Assembly (NCBI RefSeq): GCF_945952055.1
Contig: NZ_CAMFHB010000010.1
Location: forward strand, 103,413-167,412
Reading direction: 5' to 3'
Source of the DNA: an uncultured Alsobacter sp.
Lineage (GTDB): Bacteria > Pseudomonadota > Alphaproteobacteria > Rhizobiales > Beijerinckiaceae
Length of the DNA: 64,000 bases
Shown: piece by piece, positions 18,674 to 28,562 of the stretch
How the letters are laid out: each line of letters begins with the position of its first letter
Position numbering within the stretch: the first letter of the stretch is position 1
Program-made: the position numbers and the translations under genes
The notes under the pieces: generated by a model
Told to the model about the DNA's origin: nothing
The model's database searches: none
The model's input: only the letters and a program-made list of their open reading frames with translations

Positions 18674-19507
18674 ATGTGGTTCTTCTCTCCTTTCGTGCGG
18701 ATGGTGGTCGCGGCAGTCCTGACCGGAGTGTGCGCCACGGCCGCCCATGCCCTCGACCCCAAGCCGCAGGCCAATGCCGCGCCCCTCCCGGTCGAGGCCT
18801 TCAAGTCGACCAAGGACGCCTTCCGCACCGGCATCCAGGACTACAATGCCGGCGACAAGGCGAACGCCGCCCGCGCGCTCGAATATGCGGCGCAGCAGGG
18901 CCACGCGCTGGCGCGCTGGAAGCTCGGCCGCATGTATGCCGACGGCGACGGGGTGCCCCAGGACGACCTGCGCGCCTTCGAGCATTTCTCGCGCATCTGC
19001 GACGAACACGCTGACGAGCCGACGGATTCGCCCAACGCCCGTTTCGTGGCCAGTGCCTTCGTGTCGCTGGGGTCCTACTACCTCGACGGCATCCCCGGCA
19101 CCTATGTGAAGCAGAACGGCGAGCGTGCGCGGGACATGTTCCAGTACGCGGCCGCCTATTTCGGCGACTCGGACGCCCAGTACAATCTCGCCCGCGTCCT
19201 CATCGACGGGGTCGGCGGCCAGAAGGACGCCCGCCAGGCGGTGCGCTGGCTGAACCTCGCCGCGGAGAAGGGCCATCCGCCGTCGCAGGCGCTGCTCGGG
19301 CACTTGCTTTTCAACGGCGAGGGCGTGCCGAAACAGCGCGCGCGTGGCCTGATGTGGCTGACCCTGGCGCGCGATGCCGCGGCCGCCAACCCCAAGCGCG
19401 ACGCCTGGATCATCGAGTTGCACGACCGAGCCGAGGCCGAGGCCGACAAGACCGACCGCGAGGCGGCACTGGTCTACATCGACAAGGGTTCGGCCAAGCG
19501 CCGCTGA
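18674..19507 (+). CDS. exoR: Sel1/TPR-repeat periplasmic protein, ExoR-like exopolysaccharide regulator
   Basis: N-terminal signal peptide, Sel1 repeats (AAQQGHALARWKLGRMYADGDGVPQDDLRAFEHFSRI), ExoR-like layout through YYLDGIPG and ARGLMWLTLARDAAAANPKRDAWI. Start chosen at Met 18674 to give the signal peptide. Confidence 0.75.
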   Translation: MWFFSPFVRMVVAAVLTGVCATAAHALDPKPQANAAPLPVEAFKSTKDAFRTGIQDYNAGDKANAARALEYAAQQGHALARWKLGRMYADGDGVPQDDLRAFEHFSRICDEHADEPTDSPNARFVASAFVSLGSYYLDGIPGTYVKQNGERARDMFQYAAAYFGDSDAQYNLARVLIDGVGGQKDARQAVRWLNLAAEKGHPPSQALLGHLLFNGEGVPKQRARGLMWLTLARDAAAANPKRDAWIIELHDRAEAEADKTDREAALVYIDKGSAKRR

Positions 19508-19546
19508 CTTTCCAGTTGCTGACCCGCGGCCGCTGGCCGACGTCGC

Positions 19547-20329
19547 CTACAGGGCGAGGTCGATGACCACGGGCACATGGTCGGACGGCTTTTCCCAGCT
19601 GCGCACATGCTTGTCGATACGGGCCGCGCGCAGGACGTCGGCGGCTTCCGGAGACAGCATCAGGTGATCGATCCGGATCCCGTTGTTCTTCTGCCAGGCG
19701 CCGGCCTGGTAGTCCCAGAAGCTGTACTGGCCTTCGCGACCGTCGCAGGCGCGGAAGGCGTCCGTGAGCCCCAGGGCCGCGAACTCCTGGAACTTGGCCC
19801 GGGTCCGTGGCAGGAAGAGCGCGTCGCCCGCCCACAGCGCCGGGTCGTGCACGTCCCGCGCCGTCGGAATCACGTTGTAGTCGCCGGCGAGCACCAGCGG
19901 CTCCTCGAAGGCCAGCAGGCCGCCCGCATGCGCGATGAGGCGATCCATCCAGGCGAGCTTGTAGTCGTATTTCTCGGTGTCGGGCGGGTTGCCGTTGGGC
20001 AGGTAGATCGAGGCTACGCGCAGGGCCCGGGACCCGACGCTGAACACCGCCTCCAGATAGCGCGCCTGGACGTCCGCCTCGTCGCCCGGCAGGCCGCGCC
20101 GCACCTCGTCGAAGGGCCGCCTCGACAGGATCGCGACGCCGTTGAACGCCTTCTGGCCGTGGACGGCCACGTTGTAGCCCGCCGATTCGATCTCGGAGGC
20201 GGGGAACGCCTCGTCGACGCATTTCAGCTCCTGCAGGCAGACGACGTCCGGTTCGGCCTCCTTGAGCCAGGTGAGCAGGTGCTCGAGCCTCTGCTTGACC
20301 GAATTGACGTTCCACGTGGCGATGCGCAT
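19547..20329 (-). CDS. xthA: Exodeoxyribonuclease III
   Basis: MRIATWNVNSVKQRLEHLLTWLKEAEPDVVCLQELKC, AGDYNVIPTARDVHDP, RIDHLMLSP, SDHVPVVIDL. Confidence 0.95.
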   Translation of the reverse strand: MRIATWNVNSVKQRLEHLLTWLKEAEPDVVCLQELKCVDEAFPASEIESAGYNVAVHGQKAFNGVAILSRRPFDEVRRGLPGDEADVQARYLEAVFSVGSRALRVASIYLPNGNPPDTEKYDYKLAWMDRLIAHAGGLLAFEEPLVLAGDYNVIPTARDVHDPALWAGDALFLPRTRAKFQEFAALGLTDAFRACDGREGQYSFWDYQAGAWQKNNGIRIDHLMLSPEAADVLRAARIDKHVRSWEKPSDHVPVVIDLAL

Positions 20330-20394
20330 ACGGGCCTCCAGACGGCCCGACCCTACACCATGGCCGCCGCTTCGCGACAAGGGAGCTTGTGACG

Positions 20395-20952
20395 ATGTCC
20401 CCCACCTGGCCGGTCGTCGGCCTCGCCATCGTCTCCGACGACGACTGCATCGCCGACGAGACGGGCTCGACCCCGGCCTCGCTGCGCAACGACGCCGACT
20501 GGCAGCGATTCCAGGCCGAGCTCGACGCCTGCGCCGTCACCGTGCTGGGGCGGCTGGGTCACGTGGCCCACGGCAACGCCCGCAACCGCCTGAGGATCGT
20601 GGTGTCCTCGTCCAGCCCCGGGCTCGAGCGCCGGCCCGACGGTTGGTGGTGGAATCCCGCCGCCATGCCCTGGCCGCAGGCGATCGCCCGGGTGCTCCCG
20701 GACGGCGGACGCGTGGCCGTGCCGGGCGGGCAGGGGGTGTTCGACCTCTTTCTCACCCTCGGCTACGCCGAATTCCATCTCACGCGGGCGCGCAGCGTGC
20801 GCGTCCCTCGCGGCAGGACGCTGTTCTCGGGAATAGGGCCGGGACGCACCGCCGAGGATCTGCTCGCCGCGGCGGCGCTGGTGCCGGGAGACCCCGTCGC
20901 AGTGGATGCGACCGCCGGCGTCACGATGGTGCCGTGGGTCCGGCCGGGGTGA
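20395..20952 (+). CDS. Possible dihydrofolate reductase / RibD C-terminal-like protein
   Basis: 186 aa; fold-like pattern WPVVGLAIVSDDDCIADETG...ELDACAVTVLGRLGHVAHGN, VAVPGGQGVFDLFLTLGYAEFHLTRARSVRVPRGRTLF. Family call tentative. Confidence 0.5.
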   Translation: MSPTWPVVGLAIVSDDDCIADETGSTPASLRNDADWQRFQAELDACAVTVLGRLGHVAHGNARNRLRIVVSSSSPGLERRPDGWWWNPAAMPWPQAIARVLPDGGRVAVPGGQGVFDLFLTLGYAEFHLTRARSVRVPRGRTLFSGIGPGRTAEDLLAAAALVPGDPVAVDATAGVTMVPWVRPG

Positions 20953-20999
20953 TGTCAGCGCGTCTCGACCCAGCCTGTCTCCGGATCGTGGGCAGCCCC

Positions 21000-21143
21000 G
21001 CTCAGAGCGTGTGACTCAGTCGGCGGTCCAGCTTGCACCTCCCTCACCGCGTCCTGGCCGGGCCTGGCCCGGCCATCCACGACTTCACAATGGCCCCGGC
21101 AAAGTCGTGGATGCCCGGGCCGGGCCCGGGCAGGACGGCGGAG
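21000..21143. repeat. Dispersed palindromic repeat, arm plus core (copy B)
   Basis: gctcagagcgtgtga...gtccagcttgcacctccctcaccgcgtcctggccgggcctggcccggccatccacgactt...aagtcgtggatgcccgggccgggcccgggcaggacgg. Confidence 0.85.
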
Positions 21144-21237
21144 GGGGCGCGGACTGGAAGGGGCCGGTGCAAGGCTGCGCTGGAGAAAGCTCGACAAGCT
21201 CTCCGGTCGAGCGAGACGGCTGGCTCCGCGTCGGCGC

Positions 21238-21591
21238 TCAGATCGACGGGCGCGGGAGCTTGCAGGCGTCGACGGCCTTCAGCGCCTTCTCGCGGGTCGT
21301 GTCGTCGAAGTAGCTCTTCTCCTGGAAGAAGGCGAACTCGGCCTTGGTCATCCGATCGACCGTGCGGCCGGCGTAGCAGGAGCAGGCACTGTTGAGGGCG
21401 CTCGCCTCCAGGCCGCTCGACTTGGCCCATTGCCGTTCGCAGCCCTGGGCCACGTAGAGCTTGGCGTCGGCCCGCTTCATGGCCTTGGTGTCGGGATCGG
21501 GCTGGGGCGGGAAATTGCTCGACGACGCTCCGGCGAGAACCGGCGTCGCGGCGAGCGCCAGCAGAAGGCCGGCGGTGAAAAGGGCGCGCAT
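21238..21591 (-). CDS. Small secreted cysteine-containing hypothetical protein
   Basis: 117 aa with signal peptide MRALFTAGLLLALAATPVLAGA; conserved-looking body ending REKALKAVDACKLPRPSI. Confidence 0.65.
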   Translation of the reverse strand: MRALFTAGLLLALAATPVLAGASSSNFPPQPDPDTKAMKRADAKLYVAQGCERQWAKSSGLEASALNSACSCYAGRTVDRMTKAEFAFFQEKSYFDDTTREKALKAVDACKLPRPSI

Positions 21592-21652
21592 CTTTGAAAA
21601 GTCCTCCGGGATGATTCCCTGCCCGGAGGATTTCGTCTCCCGCCGCGCGGCG

Positions 21653-23740
21653 TCAAGGCTTGCGCAGGCGAGCCCGGTTGTCGTGGAACGCGGCGCCGCC
21701 GAAGGGAGCCGGGGAATCCGCCCCCGTCAGGTGGTTGATGCCCTTGCCGTCGGGGTAGAAGCGGTCGGGCCAGATCGATTCCGCGATGAGGACGCCGCGG
21801 CGCACGCCGGCGAAGTGGCGCGCGTGCAGGCGAACGCTGCCCCTCTCGTTCTCCAACATCACCAGGTCTCCGTCGGCGATGCCGAGCTCCGCGGCGTCCG
21901 CGGGGTGCACCATGACGCTGGGCCTCGCCTCGCGGCCCAGCGAGGAGGGGGTTTCGGTGAAGGTCGAGTTCAGGAAGTTGCGCGCCGGGCTCGTGGCGAG
22001 GCGGAAGGGATAGTCGGCCGTCGCATCCTCGATCACCGCCCAGTGGTCGGGCAGCGTCGGCATCTGGTCCGCCGGCCCCATGAGGCCGTCATTGGCGAAG
22101 GGCACCTTGGGCCACTCGGGCCTGAAGCGGAACTTGCCGTCCGGCCAGGCGAAGCCGTCCAGGTAGTGCGACTGGCGGAACGACGGCTGGCAGTCGAGGA
22201 ATTTCGCCTCGTCGAGTTCGGCCAGCGTGCCCCAGCCGGAGTTCTGCAGCGTCCAGTCGATGATCTCGCGGGGGCTCATGGCGAAGCCCCTGTGCCGCGC
22301 GCCCACCCGCTCGGCGATCGCGCAGATCACCTCGTGGTTGGACCGGCACTCGCCGGGCGGATCGACGAGCTTCGGACCCAGCCCGATATATTGGTGCCCG
22401 CCGCCCTGATAGATGTCGTCGTGCTCGGTGAACATGGTCGCCGGAAGGACCACGTCGGCGAGCCGCGCGGTCTCCGTCATGGTCTGCTCGTGCACGCAGA
22501 CGAAGAGGTCGTCGCGCAGGAAGCCCTGCTTCACCAGTCCCTGTTCCGGTGCCACGGAGGCGGGGTTGGTGCTCTGGACGAGCAAAGCCTTAACCGGCGG
22601 GCCGTTCTTCAGCGCCTCGGGGTCGCCCGTGAGGATGCGGCCGATCTTCGACTGGTCGAGCTTGCGCACGTCGGGATCGTAGGCGTCGAGCCCTTCGATC
22701 AGGGTCTTGCGCCAATGGTAGATCGCGCCGTTGTTGTGGAACGCGCCGCCGCCTTCGTGCTGCCAGGAGCCCGTCACCGCCGCGATGCAGGAGGCGGCGT
22801 GCATGTTGACGGCCCCGTTGCGCTGGCGCGAGAAGCCGTAGCCCAGCCGGAAATAGGTCCGGGGCGTCGTGCCGACGAGGCGGGCGAAGGCCTCGATCTC
22901 CGCCGCGGGCAGGCCGGTGATCGCCTGCGCCCACGCGGGCGTCCGCGTCTGCAGATGCGCCTCGAGGTCGTCCGGGCAGTCGGTGTAGCGCGCCAGGTAG
23001 TCGCGGTCGGCCAGGCCGTCGCGGAAGAGGACGTGCATCACGGCGCAGGCCAGCGCCCCGTCCGTGCCCGGCTTCACGCAGAGCGCCATGTCGGCCTGCT
23101 GCATGGTGGGATTGTCGTAGATGTCGATGACGACGATCTTCGCGCCCCGGTCCTTGCGGGCCTTGATCGCGTGGGTCATCACGTTGACCTGCGTCGACAC
23201 GGCGTTCGTGCCCCAGATCACCACGCAGTCGGCCTTGGCCATCTCGCGCGGATCGGGGCCGGCGAGCTTGCCGGTGCCGGCGATGTAGCCCGGCCAGGCG
23301 GTGTTGATGCAGATGGTCGAGAAGAAACCCGAGTACTTCTTGACGTTGGTGAGCCGCTTGATGCCGTCGCGCTGCACCAGGCCCATCGTCCCGGCATAGT
23401 GGTACGGCCAGATCGATTCAGGCCCGAAGGCGCGCTCGGCGGCCAGGAACTTCTCGGCCACGAGGTCGAGCGCCTCGTCCCAGGAGACCCGGACGAACTC
23501 GCCGGAGCCCTTGGGTCCCACGCGCTTCAGCGGGTGCAGGACCCGTTCGGGATGGTTGGCGCGCTCGGCGTAGCGCGCCACCTTCGCGCAGATCACGCCG
23601 GCCGTGTAGGTCTGCTCGGCCGACCCGTAGACGCGCCCGATCGTCTTCCCGTCGATCACCTCGACCTCGAGGGCGCAGGCCGACGGACAATCGTGTGGGC
23701 AGACCGAGTTGCGGCGGAGGACGGAGGCTGGCGCGTTCAT
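21653..23740 (-). CDS. Molybdopterin-dependent oxidoreductase (bis-MGD family, N-terminal [4Fe-4S] motif)
   Basis: CPHDCPSACALEVEVIDG...VICAKVARYAER cluster motif; WGTNAVSTQVNVM; LFVCVHEQTMTETARLADVVLPATMFTEHDDIYQGGGHQYI; C-terminal molydopterin-dinucleotide binding domain (ATSPARNFLNSTFTET). Confidence 0.92.
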   Translation of the reverse strand: MNAPASVLRRNSVCPHDCPSACALEVEVIDGKTIGRVYGSAEQTYTAGVICAKVARYAERANHPERVLHPLKRVGPKGSGEFVRVSWDEALDLVAEKFLAAERAFGPESIWPYHYAGTMGLVQRDGIKRLTNVKKYSGFFSTICINTAWPGYIAGTGKLAGPDPREMAKADCVVIWGTNAVSTQVNVMTHAIKARKDRGAKIVVIDIYDNPTMQQADMALCVKPGTDGALACAVMHVLFRDGLADRDYLARYTDCPDDLEAHLQTRTPAWAQAITGLPAAEIEAFARLVGTTPRTYFRLGYGFSRQRNGAVNMHAASCIAAVTGSWQHEGGGAFHNNGAIYHWRKTLIEGLDAYDPDVRKLDQSKIGRILTGDPEALKNGPPVKALLVQSTNPASVAPEQGLVKQGFLRDDLFVCVHEQTMTETARLADVVLPATMFTEHDDIYQGGGHQYIGLGPKLVDPPGECRSNHEVICAIAERVGARHRGFAMSPREIIDWTLQNSGWGTLAELDEAKFLDCQPSFRQSHYLDGFAWPDGKFRFRPEWPKVPFANDGLMGPADQMPTLPDHWAVIEDATADYPFRLATSPARNFLNSTFTETPSSLGREARPSVMVHPADAAELGIADGDLVMLENERGSVRLHARHFAGVRRGVLIAESIWPDRFYPDGKGINHLTGADSPAPFGGAAFHDNRARLRKP

Positions 23741-23798
23741 GATGCACTCAGGGCTTGGCTGACGGGGGCAGTGTAGCGCTCGAGGCCCGCCAAACGAA

Positions 23799-23821
23799 AC
23801 GGGCGGCCCGAGGCCGCCCGT
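23799..23821 (-). terminator. Rho-independent-type terminator downstream of ndk
   Basis: Minus strand ACGGGCGGCC-TCG-GGCCGCCCGT, a perfect 10 bp stem, followed by TTCGTTTG. Confidence 0.8.
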
Positions 23822-23846
23822 GACGCTTGAACCGTGGTCGCGGCGA

Positions 23847-24269
23847 TCAGCCGACGATCTCGTTGCCCGCGAAGAACTGGGCGATCTCGATCGCCGCCGT
23901 TTCAGGGGCGTCCGAGCCGTGCACCGAGTTCTCGCCGACCGACTTGGCGAAGAGCTTGCGGATGGTGCCCTCGGCGGCGTTGGCCGGGTTGGTGGCGCCC
24001 ATGACCTCACGGTACTTCGCGATGGCGTTCTCGCCCTCGAGCACCTGCACCACGACGGGCGCGGAGATCATGAAGTCGACGAGCTCGCCGAAGAAGGGAC
24101 GCTCCTTGTGCACCGCGTAGAAGGTCTCGGCCTGCTGGCGGGTCATGTGGATGCGCTTCTGCGCGACGATGCGCAGGCCGGCCTTCTCGATGACGGCATT
24201 CACGCTGCCGGTCAGGTTGCGGGCGGTCGCGTCGGGCTTGATGATCGAAAACGTGCGCTGGAGCGCCAT
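23847..24269 (-). CDS. ndk: Nucleoside diphosphate kinase
   Basis: [56 protein letters not shown]; 140 aa. Confidence 0.98.
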   Translation of the reverse strand: MALQRTFSIIKPDATARNLTGSVNAVIEKAGLRIVAQKRIHMTRQQAETFYAVHKERPFFGELVDFMISAPVVVQVLEGENAIAKYREVMGATNPANAAEGTIRKLFAKSVGENSVHGSDAPETAAIEIAQFFAGNEIVG

Positions 24270-24346
24270 GTGTGGTCCTTCCTTCGGGCCGTTGTTGGCG
24301 GGGCTTATAGCCAAGCCCCGCCGCCCAAACAAGGAGGGAGCCGTTT

Positions 24347-25048
24347 TCAGGCGTCGGCTTCGAGCACGCGGGCCCGGAAGAGCCACCCTGCCGCGAGGCC
24401 GCCGACGATGGGCGCCACGATGAAGAGCCAGAGCTGGGCGAGCGCCGTCCCGCCCACGAACAGGGCAGGGCCGATCGACCGGGCCGGGTTCACCGAGACG
24501 CCGGTGACGGCGATGAAGGTGATGTGGATGACCAGCAGCGTGAGCCCGATCGCCAGGCCCGCCACCGGCGTCGCGCCCGCCTTCGACGTCGCTCCCAGGA
24601 TCACCACCGTGAACAGGAACGTGGCGACGACCTCCGTGAGGAAGGCGGCGCTCGTGGAGAACTTGCTCCAGCCGTTCTGGCCGAGGCCGAGGGTGCCGAT
24701 GTCGTAGCCGCCGTCCTTGCCGACGAGGATGGCCACGAGCACGCCGGCCCCGATGATGCCGCCCACGATCTGCGCGATCACGTAGCCCACCGCGTCGTTC
24801 GTCGACATGCGCCCGGCCGACCACACGGCCGCCGTCACCGCGGGATTGATGTGGCAGCCGGAGATCGGCCCGATGCCGTAGGCCATCGCCGTCACGGTCA
24901 GGCCGAAGGCCGCCGCGATCGGAAGCACGGCCAGGGCGCCCGCCGGGCCGCTGCCGAGCACGGCGCCCAGCCCCGCCACGGCCACCGAGCCGCACCCGAT
25001 GATGACCAGGGCCGCGGTGCCCAGGCATTCCGCGAGATACTTCTTCAT
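24347..25048 (-). CDS. aqpZ: Aquaporin Z (MIP family)
   Basis: [21 protein letters not shown]; two NPA motifs ([25 protein letters not shown]). Confidence 0.95.
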   Translation of the reverse strand: MKKYLAECLGTAALVIIGCGSVAVAGLGAVLGSGPAGALAVLPIAAAFGLTVTAMAYGIGPISGCHINPAVTAAVWSAGRMSTNDAVGYVIAQIVGGIIGAGVLVAILVGKDGGYDIGTLGLGQNGWSKFSTSAAFLTEVVATFLFTVVILGATSKAGATPVAGLAIGLTLLVIHITFIAVTGVSVNPARSIGPALFVGGTALAQLWLFIVAPIVGGLAAGWLFRARVLEADA

Positions 25049-25142
25049 GGTTCTCTGTCCCCCTCGCCGCGCGACGCGCGGTTCCCGTTCCGCCGTTCGC
25101 CGCTCCCCACGGCGTAGGCTTGGCCACAGTGAGGGCAGACCC

Positions 25143-25667
25143 ATGATGCACGCAAGATATGTGATGCTTGCCGCATACAATCGTTGGGCCAATCGACGTC
25201 TCTACGCCGCCGCCGCGGGTCTTTCGCCGCAGGACTACACGGCCGACCGCGGAGCGTTCTTTCGGTCCATGCACGGGACGCTGAACCACCTGCTGGCGAC
25301 GGACAGGATCTGGATGAAGCGGTTCACGGGGGAGGGCGACGCCCCGGACCGGCTCGATGCGATCATCGCGGAGGATCGCGAGACCCTGACGGGCCTGCGG
25401 GAGGCGGAGGACCAGCGGATCGTGGACTATGTCGCCGGACTGACGGAAGCAGACCTCACGGGCTCAGTGCGCTACAGGACGGTCACCGCGCCCCGGACGG
25501 TGGAGCAGCATCTGGCCCCGGCCCTCGATCATCTGTTCAATCACCAGACCCACCATCGTGGGCAGGCCCATGCCATCCTGACCGGGCTGGGGCGGGAGGC
25601 ACCGGCGCTCGACCTCATCTTCTTCCAGAGGGAGGCGGGGCTCGGGGGTGTTCGGTTCCTGGATTGA
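25143..25667 (+). CDS. DinB family protein
   Basis: [63 protein letters not shown] metal-binding histidines. Confidence 0.9.
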   Translation: MMHARYVMLAAYNRWANRRLYAAAAGLSPQDYTADRGAFFRSMHGTLNHLLATDRIWMKRFTGEGDAPDRLDAIIAEDRETLTGLREAEDQRIVDYVAGLTEADLTGSVRYRTVTAPRTVEQHLAPALDHLFNHQTHHRGQAHAILTGLGREAPALDLIFFQREAGLGGVRFLD

Positions 25668-25678
25668 TGAGCCGGGCT

Positions 25679-25822
25679 TCAGCCCAGCGATCGCCCGATG
25701 GCGCGCGACACGGTCCCACCGCGTCCGTCACGCGCCATTGCGTCATAGGCCGCAAACAGCCCGATCAAGGCGACGAGGGTGACGAGAAACAGCGCGCCAA
25801 GCGACGTGCGATCGGATGACAT
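25679..25822 (-). CDS. Small predicted membrane protein
   Basis: 47 aa MSSDRTSLGALFLVTLVALIGLFAAYDAMARDGRGGTVSRAIGRSLG, one hydrophobic segment. Short ORF, low certainty. Confidence 0.4.
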   Translation of the reverse strand: MSSDRTSLGALFLVTLVALIGLFAAYDAMARDGRGGTVSRAIGRSLG

Positions 25823-26020
25823 GCGTCCTCCCGAAGCGTTCGACCAACAAACCGACTGACGATCACTTGGCCGTTGATTCGCGGCCTCAACGTGGCAGTA
25901 AGGCAACGCGCCGACAATATTTCGCCTTACTGTCGCAACGTGCCCGCATCTCTGGCGGACCTTTGGGCGGGGGAGCGTTCCGGTCGCTTCGCCGCTCCGA
26001 CGCGCCTCGCGCGCTTCGGT

Positions 26021-26120
26021 GGTCCAGCTCGCGCCATCCCCCCGCCGTCATCGCCGGGCCTGGTCGGGGCACCCATAGCCCAGCCGAAGTGGTGGATGCC
26101 GGGGCCAAGCCCGGCCCCCG
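26021..26120. repeat. Diverged copy of dispersed palindromic repeat (copy C)
   Basis: ggtccagctcgcgccatccccccgccgtcatcgccgggcctggtcggggcaccca...agtggtggatgccggggccaagcccggccc. Confidence 0.65.
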
Positions 26121-26127
26121 CCGCGCC

Positions 26128-26790
26128 TCAGGGACCCGGCGGATTGAGCAGCATTCCGGGAGCGTCTGCGGCTTGGGCCTGCGTCAACGCGACGCGGCCG
26201 TTGGCCAGCATCGCGCTGCCGCTCGCGACGAGGGCCAGCGCCTGGGGGTAGAGCACGTGTTCGACCGTCAGCACGCGCGCGGCGAGCGTGTCGGGTGTGT
26301 CGCCTTCCAGCACCGGGACGGCGCCCTGGGCGACGATGGGGCCTGCATCCAGTTCGGGCACGACGAAATGCACCGTCGCCCCATGGAGCCGGACGCCCTC
26401 GGCCAGCGCCCGCTCGTGCGTGTGCAGGCCCCGGAACGAGGGCAGCAGCGACGGATGGATGTTGAGGAGCCGTCCCGGCCAGCGCTCGATGAACCACGGC
26501 GTGAGGACGCGCATGAAGCCGGCCAGACAGACGAGGCCGACGCGGTGGCGCTCCAGTTCCGCCTGCAGCGCCTGTTCGAAGGCCTCGCGCCCGCCGAAGG
26601 CCTTGTGGTCGACGCAGACGGTCGGCAGGCCGGCCGCGGCCGCGCGGGCCAGGCCGCCGGCATCGGGGCGGTTGGCGGCCACGAGCACGATCTCGGCCGG
26701 GAACGAGGGCGACCTGGCCGCCTCGATCAGCACGGTCATGTTGGACCCGCGCCCGGAGATGAGAATGGCCGTGCGGAGCCGGCGGGTCAC
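26128..26790 (-). CDS. purN: Phosphoribosylglycinamide formyltransferase
   Basis: [63 protein letters not shown] start in a GTGA overlap with the purM stop. Confidence 0.96.
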   Translation of the reverse strand: MTRRLRTAILISGRGSNMTVLIEAARSPSFPAEIVLVAANRPDAGGLARAAAAGLPTVCVDHKAFGGREAFEQALQAELERHRVGLVCLAGFMRVLTPWFIERWPGRLLNIHPSLLPSFRGLHTHERALAEGVRLHGATVHFVVPELDAGPIVAQGAVPVLEGDTPDTLAARVLTVEHVLYPQALALVASGSAMLANGRVALTQAQAADAPGMLLNPPGP

Positions 26791-27857
26791 AGCGCGAGCT
26801 GCCCCGTGGTGACCACTGCCGCGCCGCCCGCCCGCGGCACCACGGCCCCGAGCCGCACCGGGTTCTCGCCCGCGCCCCGGAAGGCCGCCTCGACCGCGTC
26901 GGCCTTGTCGGCGGCGACCACGGCGACCATGCCGATGCCGCAGTTGAAGGTGCGCAGCATCTCGCTTTCGGCGACGCCGCCGGCGCGCGCGAGCCAGCGG
27001 AACACCGGCAGCACGGGAACGGCGTCGAGATCGAGGCGCACCGCCACGGTGTCGGGCAGCACCCGCGGGATGTTGTCGGGGAAGCCGCCGCCGGTGATGT
27101 GGGCGAGCGCCTTGAGACCGGCGGTCGCCCGCAGCGCGGTCAGCACCGGCTTGACGTAGAGCCGCGTGGGCTCGAGCAGGGCTTCGCCGAGGCTCTTGGA
27201 CGGATCGAAGGGGGCGGGGTCGGTGAGGGCGAGGCCGGACGCCTCGACGATGCGGCGCACCAGGGAGAAGCCGTTGGAGTGCACGCCCGAGGAGGGCAGG
27301 CCGAGGAGCACGTCGCCGGCCATCACGTCGGGGCGGGGCAGCATGGTGCCGCGCTCGGCGGCTCCGACGGCAAATCCCGCGAGGTCGTAGTCGCCCGCCT
27401 TGTACAGCCCGGGCATCTCGGCGGTCTCGCCGCCGATCAGGGCGCAGCCGCTGTCGAGGCAGGCCTGGGCGATGCCCTTCACCACCTCGGCGCCGACGCT
27501 CGGGGCGAGCTTGCCGGTGGCGAAGTAGTCCAGGAAGAACAGCGGCTCGGCACCCTGGACCACCAGGTCGTTGACGCTCATGGCCACGAGGTCGATGCCG
27601 ATGGAGTGGTGGATGCCCATCTCGATGGCGATCATGACCTTGGTGCCCACGCCATCGTTGGCGGCCACCAGCACCGGATCCTTGAACCCTGCGGCCTTGA
27701 GGTCGAAGAGACCGCCGAAGCCGCCGATCTCGGCGTCGGCGCCGGGGCGTCGCGTGGCGCGCACCAGCGGCTTGATCGCGTCGACCAGAGCGTTGCCAGC
27801 ATCGATGTCCACGCCGGCGTCGGCGTAGGTCAGTCCGTTGGCGGGTGTCTCGGCCAT
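26787..27857 (-). CDS. purM: Phosphoribosylformylglycinamidine cyclo-ligase
   Basis: [81 protein letters not shown]. Confidence 0.98.
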   Translation of the reverse strand: MAETPANGLTYADAGVDIDAGNALVDAIKPLVRATRRPGADAEIGGFGGLFDLKAAGFKDPVLVAANDGVGTKVMIAIEMGIHHSIGIDLVAMSVNDLVVQGAEPLFFLDYFATGKLAPSVGAEVVKGIAQACLDSGCALIGGETAEMPGLYKAGDYDLAGFAVGAAERGTMLPRPDVMAGDVLLGLPSSGVHSNGFSLVRRIVEASGLALTDPAPFDPSKSLGEALLEPTRLYVKPVLTALRATAGLKALAHITGGGFPDNIPRVLPDTVAVRLDLDAVPVLPVFRWLARAGGVAESEMLRTFNCGIGMVAVVAADKADAVEAAFRGAGENPVRLGAVVPRAGGAAVVTTGQLAL

Positions 27858-28008
27858 CGCGGGTCCTCCTGCAACGGCTCCGAGTAAGGCCGCGTGGGGC
27901 CGGAGGCAAGGGGCGGAAGGCCTCGGCGCGCTTCTGACCACGGAAAGCTGCGGGGAAAGCCTCGCGGTGGCGCTTTCGCATCCCTATCTTGCAGGTGGAG
28001 GTCGCCGC

Positions 28009-28545
28009 TTGCCCGTCAATCTGCCCAACATCATCACGATCGGCCGGCTCTTTCTCGTCCCCTTCGTGGTGGCGATGATCCTGCGCGGCCAGTGGTCGCT
28101 CGCCTTCTTCGCGTTCCTCCTCGCCGGCATCTCGGACGCCGTGGACGGGTTCATCGCCCGCCGGTTCGACATGCGCTCGGAACTGGGGGCCTATCTCGAC
28201 CCGCTCGCCGACAAGGCGCTGCTCGTCTCCATCTACATCACGCTCTCCGTCGTCGCGGTGATGCCGAGCTGGATGGCGATCGTCGTGGTGTCGCGCGACC
28301 TGATGATCGTGGGCGCCGTGGTGCTCTCCTGGGTCCTGTCGAATCCGGTGATCATCAACCCGTCTCGGCTGTCCAAGCTCAACACGGCGGCGCAGATCGC
28401 GCTCGCGGGCCTGGTGCTCGGGGCTCATGCCTTCGCCATCGAGGACGACGTCTATCTCGACCAGTTGCTGCTCGTGGTGGCCGCCTTGACGACGGCGTCC
28501 GCGGCCCACTATCTCGCTCAGTGGCTGCGCCACATGACGTCCTGA
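28009..28545 (+). CDS. CDP-alcohol phosphatidyltransferase (PgsA-like)
   Basis: LPNIITIGRLFLVPFVV; DG-x2-AR-x8-G-x3-D-x3-D motif (DAVDGFIARRFDMRSELGAYLDPLADKAL). Likely TTG start at 28009. Confidence 0.9.
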   Translation: MPVNLPNIITIGRLFLVPFVVAMILRGQWSLAFFAFLLAGISDAVDGFIARRFDMRSELGAYLDPLADKALLVSIYITLSVVAVMPSWMAIVVVSRDLMIVGAVVLSWVLSNPVIINPSRLSKLNTAAQIALAGLVLGAHAFAIEDDVYLDQLLLVVAALTTASAAHYLAQWLRHMTS

Positions 28546-28562
28546 CGCCAGGAGGCACCGCC

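Noticed and set aside
18115-18834. 239 aa minus-strand ORF in the recG-exoR gap
   Set aside because: No domain, no evident signal or codon bias, and it overlaps the start of exoR; treated as intergenic.
25816-27159. 447 aa plus-strand ORF spanning repeat copy C and opposite purN/purM
   Set aside because: Antisense to purN and purM, and includes palindromic repeat DNA.
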